A DNA stretch of 64,000 nucleotides from the NCBI GenBank assembly GCA_025462885.1, contig JAOAPN010000014.1, forward strand, positions 744,001 through 808,000. Reading direction: 5' to 3'. The DNA is from Acidobacteriaceae bacterium (GTDB lineage: Bacteria; Acidobacteriota; Terriglobia; Terriglobales; Acidobacteriaceae). A program made the position numbers and the translations under genes. The first letter of the stretch is position 1. Each line of letters opens with the position of its first letter. Positions 54,768 through 63,965 of this stretch are shown in pieces. A model generated the notes under the pieces. The model saw nothing but the letters and a program-made list of their open reading frames with translations. It was not told where the DNA came from and ran no database searches.

Positions 54768-54797
54768 TGCTGACCCGCAAGCCCAAGCGGGTCAGCA
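54768..54797 (+). terminator. Hairpin terminator after dcp
   Basis: TGCTGACCCGC (54768-54778) with GCGGGTCAGCA (54787-54797), an 11-bp perfect stem and 8-base loop, followed by a T-rich tail. Confidence 0.75.
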
Positions 54798-54856
54798 TTT
54801 GGTTCTTGTGACCTTTCGCGGTTGAAAGCATCTAATCCACTAGAGGTTCTGAAGAA

Positions 54857-55912
54857 ATGAAGATGATGAAGCCAAGGTCGAAAGCGATTCTCTTGCTCTC
54901 CCTGGCGACTCTGTCTGCGTCCGCCTTCGCGCAAAACGCAAACCCAGCCAGTCCAGGCACTATCAACTATGTGGAAGGCTTCGCCTCCATCGAAGGCCGT
55001 CAACTGACGAGCACTTCCGTGGGCCAGACCACGCTGCAGCCCGGCCAGTATCTCGCTACGGCGGACGGGCGCGTTGAAGTTCTGCTGACCCCCGGAATCT
55101 TTGTTCGTCTCGGCAAAGACACGACCATCCAGATGGTCTCTCCCGACCTGACCCATACCGAGATCAAGCTGGAGCGCGGGCGCGCCGACGTCGAGGTCGA
55201 CCAGATCTACAAGCAGAACGTCATCCTCGTCGATCAGCAACGCGGGCAGACGCAACTGATCAAGCAAGGGCTCTACTCGTTCGACGCGGACGCAGGCACC
55301 GTGCGGGTCTTCGACGGCGAAGCTTCGGTCTTTCCCGGCAGCAACTACGGGACCAACGTCAAGCCGATCAAGGTGAAGGGAGATCGCGAGTTCGCTCTGA
55401 ACAACGACGAGGCCAAGCCGCAGAAGTTCAACAAGGATCAGGCTCAGGACCCCCTCTACAAGTGGAGCAGCCTCCGCTCGCAATACCTCGGGCAGGCAAA
55501 CGCAACCCTTGCATCGAACTATGCCGGAGATGAAGGCTTCAACTCCGGCTGGTACTGGGCTGGCGGCCCCTACGGCTACACCTGGCTGCCCGGTAACGGT
55601 CTCTTCTGGAACCCTTTCGGCTACGGCTTCTACTCGCCCAACTATCTCTATGGCGGCGGGCTGATGTACGGCCGTTACGGATACGGCGGCGGCTATGGGT
55701 ATGGTGGTGGATACTACGGTGGGCGTGGATACTACGCCAACTCCGGTCGTATCAACTCCCCCGGTCGCCCCGGTTTCAATAGCGGTGGCAATGCGGGGGG
55801 CTTCCACGGTGGCGGACCAGGTAGTCTCGGTGGCTCCAGAGGCGGCGGTGGTGGCGTTTCGCGTGGTGGTGGCGGTGCCTCGCGTGGCGGCGGGGGTGGT
55901 GGCCACCGCTAA
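54857..55912 (+). CDS. Exported FecR-domain protein with glycine-rich C-terminus
   Basis: A 351-residue protein: signal peptide (about 1-25, AILLLSLATLSASAFAQ), a FecR-like domain (about 30-165: VEGFASIEGRQLTSTSVGQTTL, LLTPGIFVRLGKDT, VRVFDGEASVF), a linker, a Trp/Tyr/Gly-rich middle (about 230-280) and a tail of GGGG/SRGG repeats to the end. Unlike FecR anti-sigma regulators it has no transmembrane helix and no sigma gene beside it, so the FecR fold is probably structural or ligand-binding at the cell surface. It stands alone between two terminators. Confidence 0.85.
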   Translation: MKMMKPRSKAILLLSLATLSASAFAQNANPASPGTINYVEGFASIEGRQLTSTSVGQTTLQPGQYLATADGRVEVLLTPGIFVRLGKDTTIQMVSPDLTHTEIKLERGRADVEVDQIYKQNVILVDQQRGQTQLIKQGLYSFDADAGTVRVFDGEASVFPGSNYGTNVKPIKVKGDREFALNNDEAKPQKFNKDQAQDPLYKWSSLRSQYLGQANATLASNYAGDEGFNSGWYWAGGPYGYTWLPGNGLFWNPFGYGFYSPNYLYGGGLMYGRYGYGGGYGYGGGYYGGRGYYANSGRINSPGRPGFNSGGNAGGFHGGGPGSLGGSRGGGGGVSRGGGGASRGGGGGGHR

Positions 55913-55935
55913 TCAGCAGGTCAATCACAATTCAC

Positions 55936-55968
55936 ATGCCCGTCTTTCCAAACTCGAAAGACGGGCAT
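55936..55968 (+). terminator. Intrinsic terminator after the FecR-domain gene
   Basis: ATGCCCGTCTTTC (55936-55948) pairs perfectly with GAAAGACGGGCAT (55956-55968), then TTTCTC. It isolates the gene from hemC. Confidence 0.85.
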
Positions 55969-56063
55969 TTCTCTGCTTCGAACAGCGCTTCGAGCGATAA
56001 GCCTATCGGCTGGGAAGATTGGTTCGCGTGGCCGGATGTTCTATCGCTTATCCTAGTGAGGAC

Positions 56064-57041
56064 ATGAGCAGCGAACATAACAATCCCCGCAATCCTATCC
56101 GTATCGGTTCCCGTGGTTCGCAGCTTGCTCTCTGGCAGGCGAACCATATCCTGTATGCACTCCGCGATGCCGGTTACCACGTCGAGCTCGAAGTGATTCG
56201 AACGACCGGAGACCGCATGCAGCAACCCGGCTTCATTCTGCCTCCAAACGTCGATGGCAAAGGAATCTTCATCAAGGAGATCGAGGAGGCATTGGAAGAA
56301 GGCCGCATCGACCTCGCGATCCATTCGCTGAAAGACCTGCCCACCACGATCGCTCCGCAATTTATCCTCGCCGCGATTCCGAAGCGTGCCGATGCCCGCG
56401 ACGTCTGGGTCTGCGAGCCCTACTGGGCCCTTCACACCTTGCCTGCGGGTGGACGTATCGGAACCACCAGCCCGCGCCGTCGCGCTCAAATCCTGGCCTT
56501 GCGTCCGGATGTGACCTTCGTCGAGATTCGCGGCAACATCGACACGCGCCTGAAGAAGCTCGCGGATGGAAAGTGCGATGCGCTGGTCCTTGCGGCGGCC
56601 GGCCTCGATCGCCTGAAACGCGCCGAGTGGGTGCATCAGCGCTTCACCCCGGAGGAGATGTGTCCCGCCCCCGGCCAGGGCGCGCTGGCGATCGAGATGC
56701 GGCATCCCGACTATCCGGTGGATGAAGATCGTGACGCTTACATCCGCAATGCTGTGGCTTTCCTCGAGCATCCGCACACGCGCTTCTGTGTGGAAGCTGA
56801 GCGGACGACGCTGCACGCCCTGGGGGGCGGTTGCCAGCTTCCGATCGGAGCGTATTGCATGCCGGTGGACAACAAATGGCGCATGTTCGCCCAGGTCGTC
56901 TCACCTGACGGCGAGACCATGGTCCAGATCGAGACCGAAGCGACGCTCGATACCACGTCCACTGCACTGGGGGAATGGGTTGCAAAGGACCTGATCTCGA
57001 AGGGCGCTCTCGATCTGCTTGCGGAGCCTTCCACCCTCTAA
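56064..57041 (+). CDS. hemC: Porphobilinogen deaminase (hydroxymethylbilane synthase)
   Basis: A 325-residue enzyme joining four porphobilinogens. The dipyrromethane cofactor cysteine is at about residue 256 in LGGGCQLPIG. Substrate-site motifs are IGSRGSQLALWQA, HSLKDLPTT, TTSPRRRAQ and RGNIDTRLKKL. The ATG at 56064 (MSSEHNN) has GTGAGG upstream and the family start follows soon after; the longer frame from 56019 is not used. It belongs to the same pathway as hemA at 51364, but dcp, the FecR-domain gene and terminators lie between them. Confidence 0.96.
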   Translation: MSSEHNNPRNPIRIGSRGSQLALWQANHILYALRDAGYHVELEVIRTTGDRMQQPGFILPPNVDGKGIFIKEIEEALEEGRIDLAIHSLKDLPTTIAPQFILAAIPKRADARDVWVCEPYWALHTLPAGGRIGTTSPRRRAQILALRPDVTFVEIRGNIDTRLKKLADGKCDALVLAAAGLDRLKRAEWVHQRFTPEEMCPAPGQGALAIEMRHPDYPVDEDRDAYIRNAVAFLEHPHTRFCVEAERTTLHALGGGCQLPIGAYCMPVDNKWRMFAQVVSPDGETMVQIETEATLDTTSTALGEWVAKDLISKGALDLLAEPSTL

Positions 57042-57112
57042 AACGCAGCGACATACCGAATCGCCGAGGGTGCACAGCCTGAAGCGTAAGGGAACGATCC
57101 AGACAGTCCACT

Positions 57113-57739
57113 ATGAAACCAGTCTCCGCCACGCTGCTCCTTGTCCTCGATCTTCTCGGAACCTTCGTTTTTGCAATGGAGGGGGCTTCGACCGGGGTCC
57201 AGCATGAACTCGATTTGCTCGGCATCATGGCGCTCGCCTTCGTTACGGCGCTGGGCGGCGGAATCGTTCGTGACCTGCTGATCGGTTCCGTTCCTCCGAA
57301 CTCCATCAATGACTGGCGGTACGCTGCGACCGCCCTGTTCGCCGCAGCCGTGGTCTTCGCGGGGCATAACGCTGTAGGGCATATTCCATACTGGCTCCTG
57401 ATCACCCTGGACGCGGCGGGCCTTGGTTTCTTCGCCATAGCGGGCGCCGGGAAAGCTCTGGACTTCGGGATTCACCCGCTGCTTGCGATCCTGCTCGGAG
57501 GCGTTACCGGGGTGGGCGGAGGCACGATTCGGGATATCTTGCTGGCCCAGATTCCCGGCGTGCTGCGCACGGACATCTATGCTGCCGCCGCACTTCTGGG
57601 TGCTGCGGTGCTGGTGCTTGGCCTCAGGATAAAGCTTCGGCCGGCCTTCGCATCCACGCTTGGCATCGTTGCCTGCTTCACACTTCGCATGGTCGCGGTC
57701 CATGAGCACTGGAACCTCCCCCGGGTGCTTGGCCATTAG
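57113..57739 (+). CDS. YicG/UPF0126 (TRIC-type) membrane protein
   Basis: A 208-residue protein with seven hydrophobic segments made of two similar halves, each with a glycine-rich GGGxxRD motif (ALGGGIVRDLLIG at about 46-58 and GVGGGTIRDILLA at about 133-145). The family is related to trimeric intracellular cation channels, and bacterial members are K+-type channels or transporters of uncertain role. It is 71 bp after hemC. Confidence 0.88.
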   Translation: MKPVSATLLLVLDLLGTFVFAMEGASTGVQHELDLLGIMALAFVTALGGGIVRDLLIGSVPPNSINDWRYAATALFAAAVVFAGHNAVGHIPYWLLITLDAAGLGFFAIAGAGKALDFGIHPLLAILLGGVTGVGGGTIRDILLAQIPGVLRTDIYAAAALLGAAVLVLGLRIKLRPAFASTLGIVACFTLRMVAVHEHWNLPRVLGH

Positions 57740-57960
57740 GTAATTGCACGTATCGGGATGAGTCGTGTCCAAGCGTTTAGCAAGTGGACGAGGTTGTGTT
57801 GCATAGTGTGCAACCTTATGCACGCGTCCGCAGTCAATTTCGCTTTGCTAAGTGATTGATTCGCATGGCTCTGTGGGATCGATGCTTGGGAAACAATTTG
57901 GATTGAAACGTGCTCTTCTTCAGGCCTACCCCTGGACAGCCACTAAAGGAGTTGGAACTC
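57740..57960. other. Intergenic region with inverted repeats
   Basis: 221 bp without a gene. A hairpin GTTGCA-TAGTG-TGCAAC and the distant pair TTAGCAA/TTGCTAA are present. The ribosome site AAAGGAG lies just before the ATG at 57961. Confidence 0.35.
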
Positions 57961-58518
57961 ATGTCAATCTACCTCTCGTCTTGTTCAGCGCGTTCTGCAC
58001 ACACATCAAGTTTTTACGGATCACTCTTTTTTGTTTTGCTATTGGCGGCATTGCTTGCGTCGCCAGCGTCGGCCCAGCAGACGGAATGGCCGAAGGATGG
58101 GAGTGCGGACTTAGTTGCATTGCGCGGTTCGACCAGCCCAGCGGAGCGCAAGCTCTCCTTCAATTTGCTCCTGATCTCACGTGCCGCACGTCATGCTCGC
58201 GTCGGGTCGTTCACCCCGTCACTGGACCCGAACTCCATGAATCCCGACGGAACGGTGAACGTTGAGGTTATCGCCTACCTTTCGCCATCCCTTGTGGCGA
58301 GCCCCGTCATGGCAGAAGTTCTGCGTGTCAACGGAGCGATTCCTTTGTCGGCGTATATCTCGGATCATCTGCAGGTGCGTCTTTCTAAGGCACAGTTGCT
58401 GGATCTCGCGGCAAACCCGAACGTCCTGACCATTCGCGAGGTTCCGCGAACAACTGTTGCTACGAGCCTGGCGGCGGTGAACCATCTATCTGCTCCGGCC
58501 AGGGCGACGCCTCGCTGA
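57961..58518 (+). CDS. Exported protein with I9-inhibitor-like C-terminal segment
   Basis: A 185-residue protein. The ATG at 57961 (MSIYLSSCS) has AAAGGAG upstream and starts a signal peptide that ends near LLASPASAQQ. The C-terminal half (HLQVRLSKAQLLDLAANPNVLTIREVPR) resembles the end of propeptide/inhibitor I9-type domains, which usually precede subtilisin-like proteases; here no protease follows. It may be a stand-alone protease inhibitor, or what is left of a longer secreted protein. Function unproven. Confidence 0.65.
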   Translation: MSIYLSSCSARSAHTSSFYGSLFFVLLLAALLASPASAQQTEWPKDGSADLVALRGSTSPAERKLSFNLLLISRAARHARVGSFTPSLDPNSMNPDGTVNVEVIAYLSPSLVASPVMAEVLRVNGAIPLSAYISDHLQVRLSKAQLLDLAANPNVLTIREVPRTTVATSLAAVNHLSAPARATPR

Positions 58519-58865
58519 TCAAACGAGAGCATTGCTCCGAGTCAGCCTGCCTGATAGGCCGTTTGCCGATCTGTCCATTGGATGACTCTTTTGTTGTATT
58601 TTCGTGCTCAGCGGAAGTTCACCACTATGGAAATATTGGATAAAAATATATTTATCCTATTTGTTTTATTACGCTTAGGTGAAATTAACGGCAATACCGC
58701 CTTTGGCTTGTGTGGAATCGAATTCAAGCAAGAAACGCCTTGCTGAACCACATCAAAGTATTGAATTGGTTAGAATGAGGACTGGTTCCGGGGGGTGTTA
58801 CCTGAACCGAAACGAATTGCGTCTCTTGCTACGAGACGGTCTATCCAAACCTAAGGAGTTTTGCT
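58519..58865. promoter_or_regulatory. AT-rich region upstream of rfbC
   Basis: 347 bp without a gene. The part at about 58600-58680 is sharply AT-rich and holds a 7-bp hairpin, GGATAAA (58638-58644) with TTTATCC (58651-58657) around AATATA. It is the likely promoter/regulatory region of the rfb genes, although exact boxes are not fixed. The ribosome site AAGGAG lies at 58853-58858. Confidence 0.45.
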
Positions 58866-59468
58866 TTGAAGATTGTAGAAACTCCTCTGCAGGACGTTTT
58901 CGTTGTTGAACCGACTGTGTTCGGAGACGACCGCGGTTTCTTTCTGGAGAGCTATAACGAGGAGCGGTTCGCGGAACTGGGGCTTCCCACACGATTCGCG
59001 CAGGACAATCATTCGGGCTCCCGAAAAGGTGTTCTACGAGGCATCCACTATCAGATTCAAAATCCGCAGGGAAAACTGGTGCGTGCCTTGGTGGGCGAAG
59101 TGTTCGATGTCGCGGTGGATCTCCGGAAAGACTCGTCTTCCTTCGGTCAGTCGTTCGGGATTCTGCTGAGTGCGCAGAACCGTAAAATGCTATGGATTCC
59201 GCCCGGATTTGGACACGGATTTCTCGTAGTCAGCGAGTTTGCGGAGTTTGCCTACAAGGCCACCGATCTTTACGCACCGCAATATGACCGTACCATTCTG
59301 TGGAACGATCCTGCGCTGAAGATTGCATGGCCGACGGAAGCGATCGACGGCGAACCTGTGCTCTCAGCTAAAGATAAAGTCGGAAGACTGCTGGCGGACG
59401 CTGAGGTCTTCGTAGTATCGCCTGCGGGTTCGAAGTTGAATCTGAAGCCGGTCGCAGCCCTCTCGTAA
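58866..59468 (+). CDS. rfbC: dTDP-4-dehydrorhamnose 3,5-epimerase
   Basis: A 200-residue cupin-fold enzyme epimerising dTDP-4-keto-6-deoxyglucose at C3 and C5. Motifs include [17 protein letters not shown], the catalytic histidine in [17 protein letters not shown], and [12 protein letters not shown]. The start is a TTG, supported by AAGGAG 7 bases upstream. It is the first gene of rfbC-rfbB-rfbA; the rfbB frame follows with a 70-bp gap. Confidence 0.95.
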   Translation: MKIVETPLQDVFVVEPTVFGDDRGFFLESYNEERFAELGLPTRFAQDNHSGSRKGVLRGIHYQIQNPQGKLVRALVGEVFDVAVDLRKDSSSFGQSFGILLSAQNRKMLWIPPGFGHGFLVVSEFAEFAYKATDLYAPQYDRTILWNDPALKIAWPTEAIDGEPVLSAKDKVGRLLADAEVFVVSPAGSKLNLKPVAALS

Positions 59469-59538
59469 GATGGGTAGTCGGCTTGTCATGCACGGTTTTA
59501 AAAAGAAGCACGAAGAGAAGAATGAGGGACTGAAGTCC

Positions 59539-60612
59539 ATGAATGGAAAGACTCTGCTGGTAACCGGCGGCGCCGGGTTTATCGGATCGAACTTCGTACT
59601 GCAATCGCTGGCGCTGGACTATACGGTCGTCAATCTGGACCTGCTGACCTACGCGGGAAACCTTGAGAACCTCGCCTCAGCGGAAGGAAATCCGAAGCAC
59701 ATCTTCGTAGAGGGCAGCATCGCCGATGGAGACTTGCTGCAACGGTTGCTCGCGGAGCATAAGCCGGCCGCAATCGTCCATTTCGCGGCCGAGAGCCATG
59801 TGGATCGGTCTATCACTGGGCCCGAAGCCTTCGTCGAGACCAACGTCGTCGGCACGTTCCATCTGCTTCAGGCAGGGCTTGCTTATTGGCAGGCACTCTC
59901 GAAGGACGACGCAACGAACTTTCGCTTCCTGCATGTCTCAACGGACGAGGTCTACGGATCACTGGGGCCGAATGATCCTGCCTTCCACGAGGAGACGCCC
60001 TACCAGCCAAACAGCCCCTACTCGGCTTCGAAGGCTGGATCGGACCACCTCGTACGGGCTTACTTTCATACCTACGGACTGCCGGTTCTGACGACGAACT
60101 GCTCGAACAACTACGGGCCGTTCCAGTTTCCGGAGAAGCTGATTCCGCTGATGATCCACAATGCATTGAACGGCAAGGCGCTGCCGGTGTACGGCGACGG
60201 GCAGAACGTCCGGGACTGGCTGTACGTAGGAGACCACTGCCGGGCGATCCACGAAGTACTACTGCGCGGACGCGTTGGCGAGACGTACAACGTTGGCGGC
60301 CTGAGCGAGAAGAAGAACCTAGATGTGATCCACATTCTATGCGGGATTCTGGATGAATTGCATCCCGAAGGAAAGCCGCACGACCAGTTGATCACCTACG
60401 TGAAGGACCGCCCAGGCCATGACCGACGCTACGCGATCGATTGCAGAAAACTGCAGGGAGAGTTGGGCTGGGCTCCGCAGCAGTCGTTTGAATCCGGGAT
60501 TCGCAAGACGGTGGAGTGGTATCTGGACAACGCCGAATGGGTCCAACATGTGACCAGCGGCGACTATCGCAAGTGGGTGAAGGCGAACTACGCAGAACGG
60601 AGCAACGCGTGA
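59539..60612 (+). CDS. rfbB: dTDP-glucose 4,6-dehydratase
   Basis: A 357-residue extended SDR. The nucleotide loop [12 protein letters not shown] is at about residues 7-18. The catalytic residues are in [12 protein letters not shown] and the [14 protein letters not shown] segment (Tyr-Lys). The ATG at 59539 is chosen because family similarity begins there; the upstream frame from 59470 adds an unlikely basic extension. The stop overlaps the rfbA GTG start by 4 bp, so translation is coupled. Confidence 0.95.
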   Translation: MNGKTLLVTGGAGFIGSNFVLQSLALDYTVVNLDLLTYAGNLENLASAEGNPKHIFVEGSIADGDLLQRLLAEHKPAAIVHFAAESHVDRSITGPEAFVETNVVGTFHLLQAGLAYWQALSKDDATNFRFLHVSTDEVYGSLGPNDPAFHEETPYQPNSPYSASKAGSDHLVRAYFHTYGLPVLTTNCSNNYGPFQFPEKLIPLMIHNALNGKALPVYGDGQNVRDWLYVGDHCRAIHEVLLRGRVGETYNVGGLSEKKNLDVIHILCGILDELHPEGKPHDQLITYVKDRPGHDRRYAIDCRKLQGELGWAPQQSFESGIRKTVEWYLDNAEWVQHVTSGDYRKWVKANYAERSNA

Positions 60613-61484
60613 AGGGAATCATTCTTGCAGGAGGCTCCGGAACACGACTCTATCCGTCGACCCTGGCAGTCAGTAAACAGCTTATCCCGGTGTACGACAA
60701 GCCGATGATCTACTATCCGCTCAGCACGCTGATGCTGGCGGGAATCCGCGAAATCCTGGTGATCTCGACGCCGCATGATGTGCCGCGGTTTGAGCATCTG
60801 CTCGGAGATGGCAAGCAGTGGGGGCTTTCCATCTCCTATGTGGTTCAGCCGAGCCCGGATGGGCTGGCGCAGGCTTTTCTGCTGGGTGAAGAGTTTATCG
60901 ACGGAGAGCCTTGTGCGCTGGTGCTGGGCGACAACATCTACCATGGACATGACTTTTCGCTGCTGGTTCGACGGGCAGCGCAGGTGAAGGATGGCGCAGT
61001 GATCTTTGCCTACCAGGTAGAAGACGCGCGATCCTACGGTGTCGTGGAGTTCAACGAGACGGGCCGCGTGCTTTCGATCGAAGAAAAGCCCGAGAAGCCG
61101 AAGTCGAACTACGCCGTAACCGGACTCTACTTCTACGACAACAAGGTGGTGGAGTACGCGAAGACCATCAAGCCTTCGCCGCGAGGAGAGCTTGAGATTA
61201 CCGATCTAAACCGTCTCTATCTCGAGAAGGGCAATCTGCAGGTCGAGACGCTGGGCCGTGGATTCGCGTGGCTGGATACGGGAACGCACGATTCGATGCT
61301 CGAAGCCGGTCAGTTCATCGCGACCATCGAGCGCCGCCAGGGGCTGAAGGTAGCCTGCCCGGAGGAGATCGCCTATCGCATGGGGTATATAGATAAGGAT
61401 CAGTTGGCGGCGCTGGCGAAAACCCTGGCGAAGAGCAGCTATGGCGCTTATCTTCAGCGGGTTTTATTAGAGGATTTGCGATAG
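60609..61484 (+). CDS. rfbA: Glucose-1-phosphate thymidylyltransferase
   Basis: A 291-residue nucleotidyltransferase making dTDP-glucose, the substrate of RfbB. Motifs are [18 protein letters not shown] at the N-terminus, [12 protein letters not shown] and [21 protein letters not shown]. The start is a GTG inside the end of rfbB (GTGA overlap), which restores the conserved first residues; the longer open frame from 60516 overlaps rfbB and is rejected. The fourth rhamnose gene, rfbD, is not in the window, so the end product may be rhamnose or another deoxysugar. Confidence 0.95.
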   Translation: MKGIILAGGSGTRLYPSTLAVSKQLIPVYDKPMIYYPLSTLMLAGIREILVISTPHDVPRFEHLLGDGKQWGLSISYVVQPSPDGLAQAFLLGEEFIDGEPCALVLGDNIYHGHDFSLLVRRAAQVKDGAVIFAYQVEDARSYGVVEFNETGRVLSIEEKPEKPKSNYAVTGLYFYDNKVVEYAKTIKPSPRGELEITDLNRLYLEKGNLQVETLGRGFAWLDTGTHDSMLEAGQFIATIERRQGLKVACPEEIAYRMGYIDKDQLAALAKTLAKSSYGAYLQRVLLEDLR

Positions 61485-61566
61485 AAGCAAATGCGCCCTA
61501 ACGCCGGGCGGGCGCCACTCCGTGGGGCATTAAACGCTTCGCGTGAGGGGACGCGACTCTACAACT

Positions 61567-62193
61567 CTAGAAGATCGGTACGCCGGTTTTGGACTGGACC
61601 TCTGAGCGGGTGACGTCAGGGGCCAGTTCGACCAGCCTCAGACCCTCGGGCGCAACATCGAGGACACAGAGGTCGGTGATAATCCGATCCACGACGCCCA
61701 GGCCGGTGAGCGGCAGGGTGCACTCGGGCAGGATCTTCGGCGTTCCGTCCTTGGCCGCATGCTCCATAACCACCAGGACACGACGCACGCCGGCGACCAG
61801 ATCCATGGCGCCTCCCATCCCTTTAACCATCTTGCCGGGAACCATCCAGTTGGCCAGATCGCCGCGGTGGGAGACCTGCATCGCCCCCAGGATGGCCAGA
61901 TCAATGTGCCCGCCGCGGATCATTCCGAAGGAATCGGCACTCGAGAAGAAACTTGCTCCGGGCAGGGACGTGACCGTCTCTTTGCCGGCGTTGATCAGGT
62001 CTGGATCGATCTCCTCTTCTGTGGGGTAAGGGCCAATGCCGAGCAATCCGTTCTCCGACTGGAGCGTCACGGTGATGCTGTCGGGAATGTAGTTGGCGAC
62101 AAGGGTCGGGATGCCGATGCCGAGGTTCACATACGAGCCGTCTTCGAGCTCCTTTGCGGCACGTTGGGCCATCTGTTCGCGGGTCCATGCCAT
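61567..62193 (-). CDS. scoB: 3-oxoacid CoA-transferase, subunit B
   Basis: A 208-residue beta subunit of a succinyl-CoA:3-oxoacid-type CoA transferase. The catalytic glutamate is in [10 protein letters not shown] near residue 47. Other marks are [14 protein letters not shown] and [11 protein letters not shown]. It acts in the cytoplasm with the subunit A encoded 3 bp upstream. Family members use acetoacetate, but other 3-oxoacids are possible. Confidence 0.93.
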   Translation of the reverse strand: MAWTREQMAQRAAKELEDGSYVNLGIGIPTLVANYIPDSITVTLQSENGLLGIGPYPTEEEIDPDLINAGKETVTSLPGASFFSSADSFGMIRGGHIDLAILGAMQVSHRGDLANWMVPGKMVKGMGGAMDLVAGVRRVLVVMEHAAKDGTPKILPECTLPLTGLGVVDRIITDLCVLDVAPEGLRLVELAPDVTRSEVQSKTGVPIF

Positions 62194-62196
62194 GGC

Positions 62197-62907
62197 TCAG
62201 GCCTCCTTCACGGGACGTCGCGTGGACTTCCGCTCGACGCGTTTCTCAGGGTTCGCGTTGAGGACGAGTCGCTGGACGAAGATTCCCGGGGTGTGGATCT
62301 GGTCGGGGTCGAGCTCTCCGGGTTCCACAATCTCTTCTACCTCTGCCACGGTGATCTTCCCGCAGGTGGCGGCGAGCGGGTTGAAGTTGCGCGCGGTCTT
62401 GCGATAGATAAGGTTGCCGAGCGTATCGGCCTTCCAGGCTTTGACGAGCGAGACGTCAGAGGTGATACCGCGTTCGAGGATGTACGTGATCCCGTCGAAC
62501 TCCTTGTGCTCTTTGCCGAGGGCGATCTGGGTTCCGACTCCGGTGCGGGTGTAGAAGCCGGGAATGCCAGCCCCGCCGGCGCGCATCCGCTCTGCGAGAG
62601 TTCCTTGCGGGCAGAACTCGACCTCAAGCTCGCCCGAGAGAAACTGGCGCTCGAACTCAGCGTTCTCGCCGATGTAGCTGGCGAGCATCTTTCGGATCTG
62701 GCGCGTTTCGAGCAGCAGCCCGAGGCCGAAATTATCGATCCCTGCATTATTGCTGGCGATTATGAGGTCTTTGACGCCGCTGTCGCGAAGTGCCGCGATG
62801 AGAGCCTCCGGGATTCCGCAGAGCCCGAATCCACCGATGGCCAGCGTCATTCCATCGTGGAGCAGGCCGTCAAGAGCAGCTTTGGCATCGGGATACAGTT
62901 TGTTCAT
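62197..62907 (-). CDS. scoA: 3-oxoacid CoA-transferase, subunit A
   Basis: A 236-residue alpha subunit starting MNKLYPDAKAALDGLLHDGMTLAIGGFGLCGIPE, with the GGFGLCGIP motif typical of the family and IIASNNAGIDNFGLGLLL after it. The ATG at 62907 is preferred, because the frame to 62970 lacks similarity. It is followed by subunit B with a 3-bp gap, so the two are one transcript. Confidence 0.93.
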   Translation of the reverse strand: MNKLYPDAKAALDGLLHDGMTLAIGGFGLCGIPEALIAALRDSGVKDLIIASNNAGIDNFGLGLLLETRQIRKMLASYIGENAEFERQFLSGELEVEFCPQGTLAERMRAGGAGIPGFYTRTGVGTQIALGKEHKEFDGITYILERGITSDVSLVKAWKADTLGNLIYRKTARNFNPLAATCGKITVAEVEEIVEPGELDPDQIHTPGIFVQRLVLNANPEKRVERKSTRRPVKEA

Positions 62908-63072
62908 AAGACTCACGAAGGTGCAGAGCGGCTCGCGCAAACGGGATAAGAATACATGCCTGGAGCACATGAGATCTTGGAGAGGTTTTTGAGTCAGAGC
63001 GAGCGGAGGGGTATTGAGAGCAGGGAGCCGGTGCAGTCTCGAACCTGGATCAGGCGATCCAGATTCAGCGGT

Positions 63073-63309
63073 TTATTTTGCGGCGGTGCATTTTGCCATA
63101 ATGGCGAGGTGAAGCCGGTCGCGGAACTCAGGCGAGACCTCGTAGATCTCGTTGTCGCGATAGACCGAGATGGTCTTGCTGGTGGTGTCGAGAACGACCT
63201 CGCAGTGATGGCAGGAGGAAGTGTGCTCGCGCACCTCTTCGAGAAGCTCTGGGCTGATCTGCCCATCGAAGTAGTCGGTTAGCTGGGCGAGAAAGTCGGT
63301 GCAGGTCAT
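63073..63309 (-). CDS. Zinc-finger anti-sigma factor, short soluble form
   Basis: A 78-residue protein with a ZAS-type zinc motif HxxxCxxC (HTSSCHHC, about residues 29-36) and a C-terminal half without any transmembrane helix. Its start overlaps the stop of the sigma factor by 4 bp, the usual sigma/anti-sigma arrangement. Most ECF anti-sigma factors are membrane-bound; this soluble short form suggests the signal is cytoplasmic, for example redox acting on the zinc cysteines (inference). Confidence 0.85.
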   Translation of the reverse strand: MTCTDFLAQLTDYFDGQISPELLEEVREHTSSCHHCEVVLDTTSKTISVYRDNEIYEVSPEFRDRLHLAIMAKCTAAK

Positions 63310-63965
63310 GCTGGAAGACCCTCCTTCTTTTTACCGAAGTATCGGCTGAGTCGTTCGCGCAACTGAAGTCGCGCGCGCAATAGTCTCGATTTGACTGCAG
63401 GGACGCTCAAGCCGAGTGCCTCAGCAGTCTCTTCCGTAGAGAGATTTTCAATGTCCCGTAAGGTGAAGACGGTACGGAAACCCGGAGGCAAGCCCTGGAT
63501 GGTCTTGCGCAGAATCTCTGCGAGTTCGGCCTGATTGAAGTTCTGCTCAGGGTTTGGCCGCCATTCGGCAAAGTCACGAGGGATAGAGCCTTCTTCGGTC
63601 TGGACGTCTTCGTCCATAGAGACAGTTTTGCTGGTCTTGCGCTTACGGAGCCGCATGAGGCTCTCGTTGACGGCGATACGGACGAGCCAGGTCGAGAACT
63701 TCGAGTTGCCCTGGAACTGCTCCAGCTTCTCGTAAGCCTTGAGAAAGGCGTCCTGCGTGATGTCTTCAGCGTCTTCACGGTTTTGTGTAATGTGCTGCGC
63801 GACACGAAAGATTTGACGCTCATACTGGCGAACAAGCTGCTCGAATGCTGCAGTATCCCCATCTTTGGCGCGCGCTACAAGCGCAACGTCGGGATGGATC
63901 TCTTCCGTACCTGGAGATTGGATGGCGGGCATAGGCAAAGGGCGCAACAATCTGCGTAGCTCCAT
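63306..63965 (-). CDS. ECF RNA polymerase sigma factor
   Basis: About 219 residues. Sigma2 region: AAFEQLVRQYERQIFRVAQHI with EDAEDITQDAFLKAYEKLEQF, then STWLVRIAVNESLMRLRKRK. Sigma4 region: ILRKTIQGLPPGFRTVFTLRDIENLSTEETAEALGLSVPAVKSRLLRARLQLRERL. The ATG at 63965 (MELRRLLRP) is preferred over a TTG at 63986; a third start at 63932 is possible. Translationally coupled to the zinc-finger partner. Targets and signal are unknown. Confidence 0.93.
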   Translation of the reverse strand: MELRRLLRPLPMPAIQSPGTEEIHPDVALVARAKDGDTAAFEQLVRQYERQIFRVAQHITQNREDAEDITQDAFLKAYEKLEQFQGNSKFSTWLVRIAVNESLMRLRKRKTSKTVSMDEDVQTEEGSIPRDFAEWRPNPEQNFNQAELAEILRKTIQGLPPGFRTVFTLRDIENLSTEETAEALGLSVPAVKSRLLRARLQLRERLSRYFGKKKEGLPA

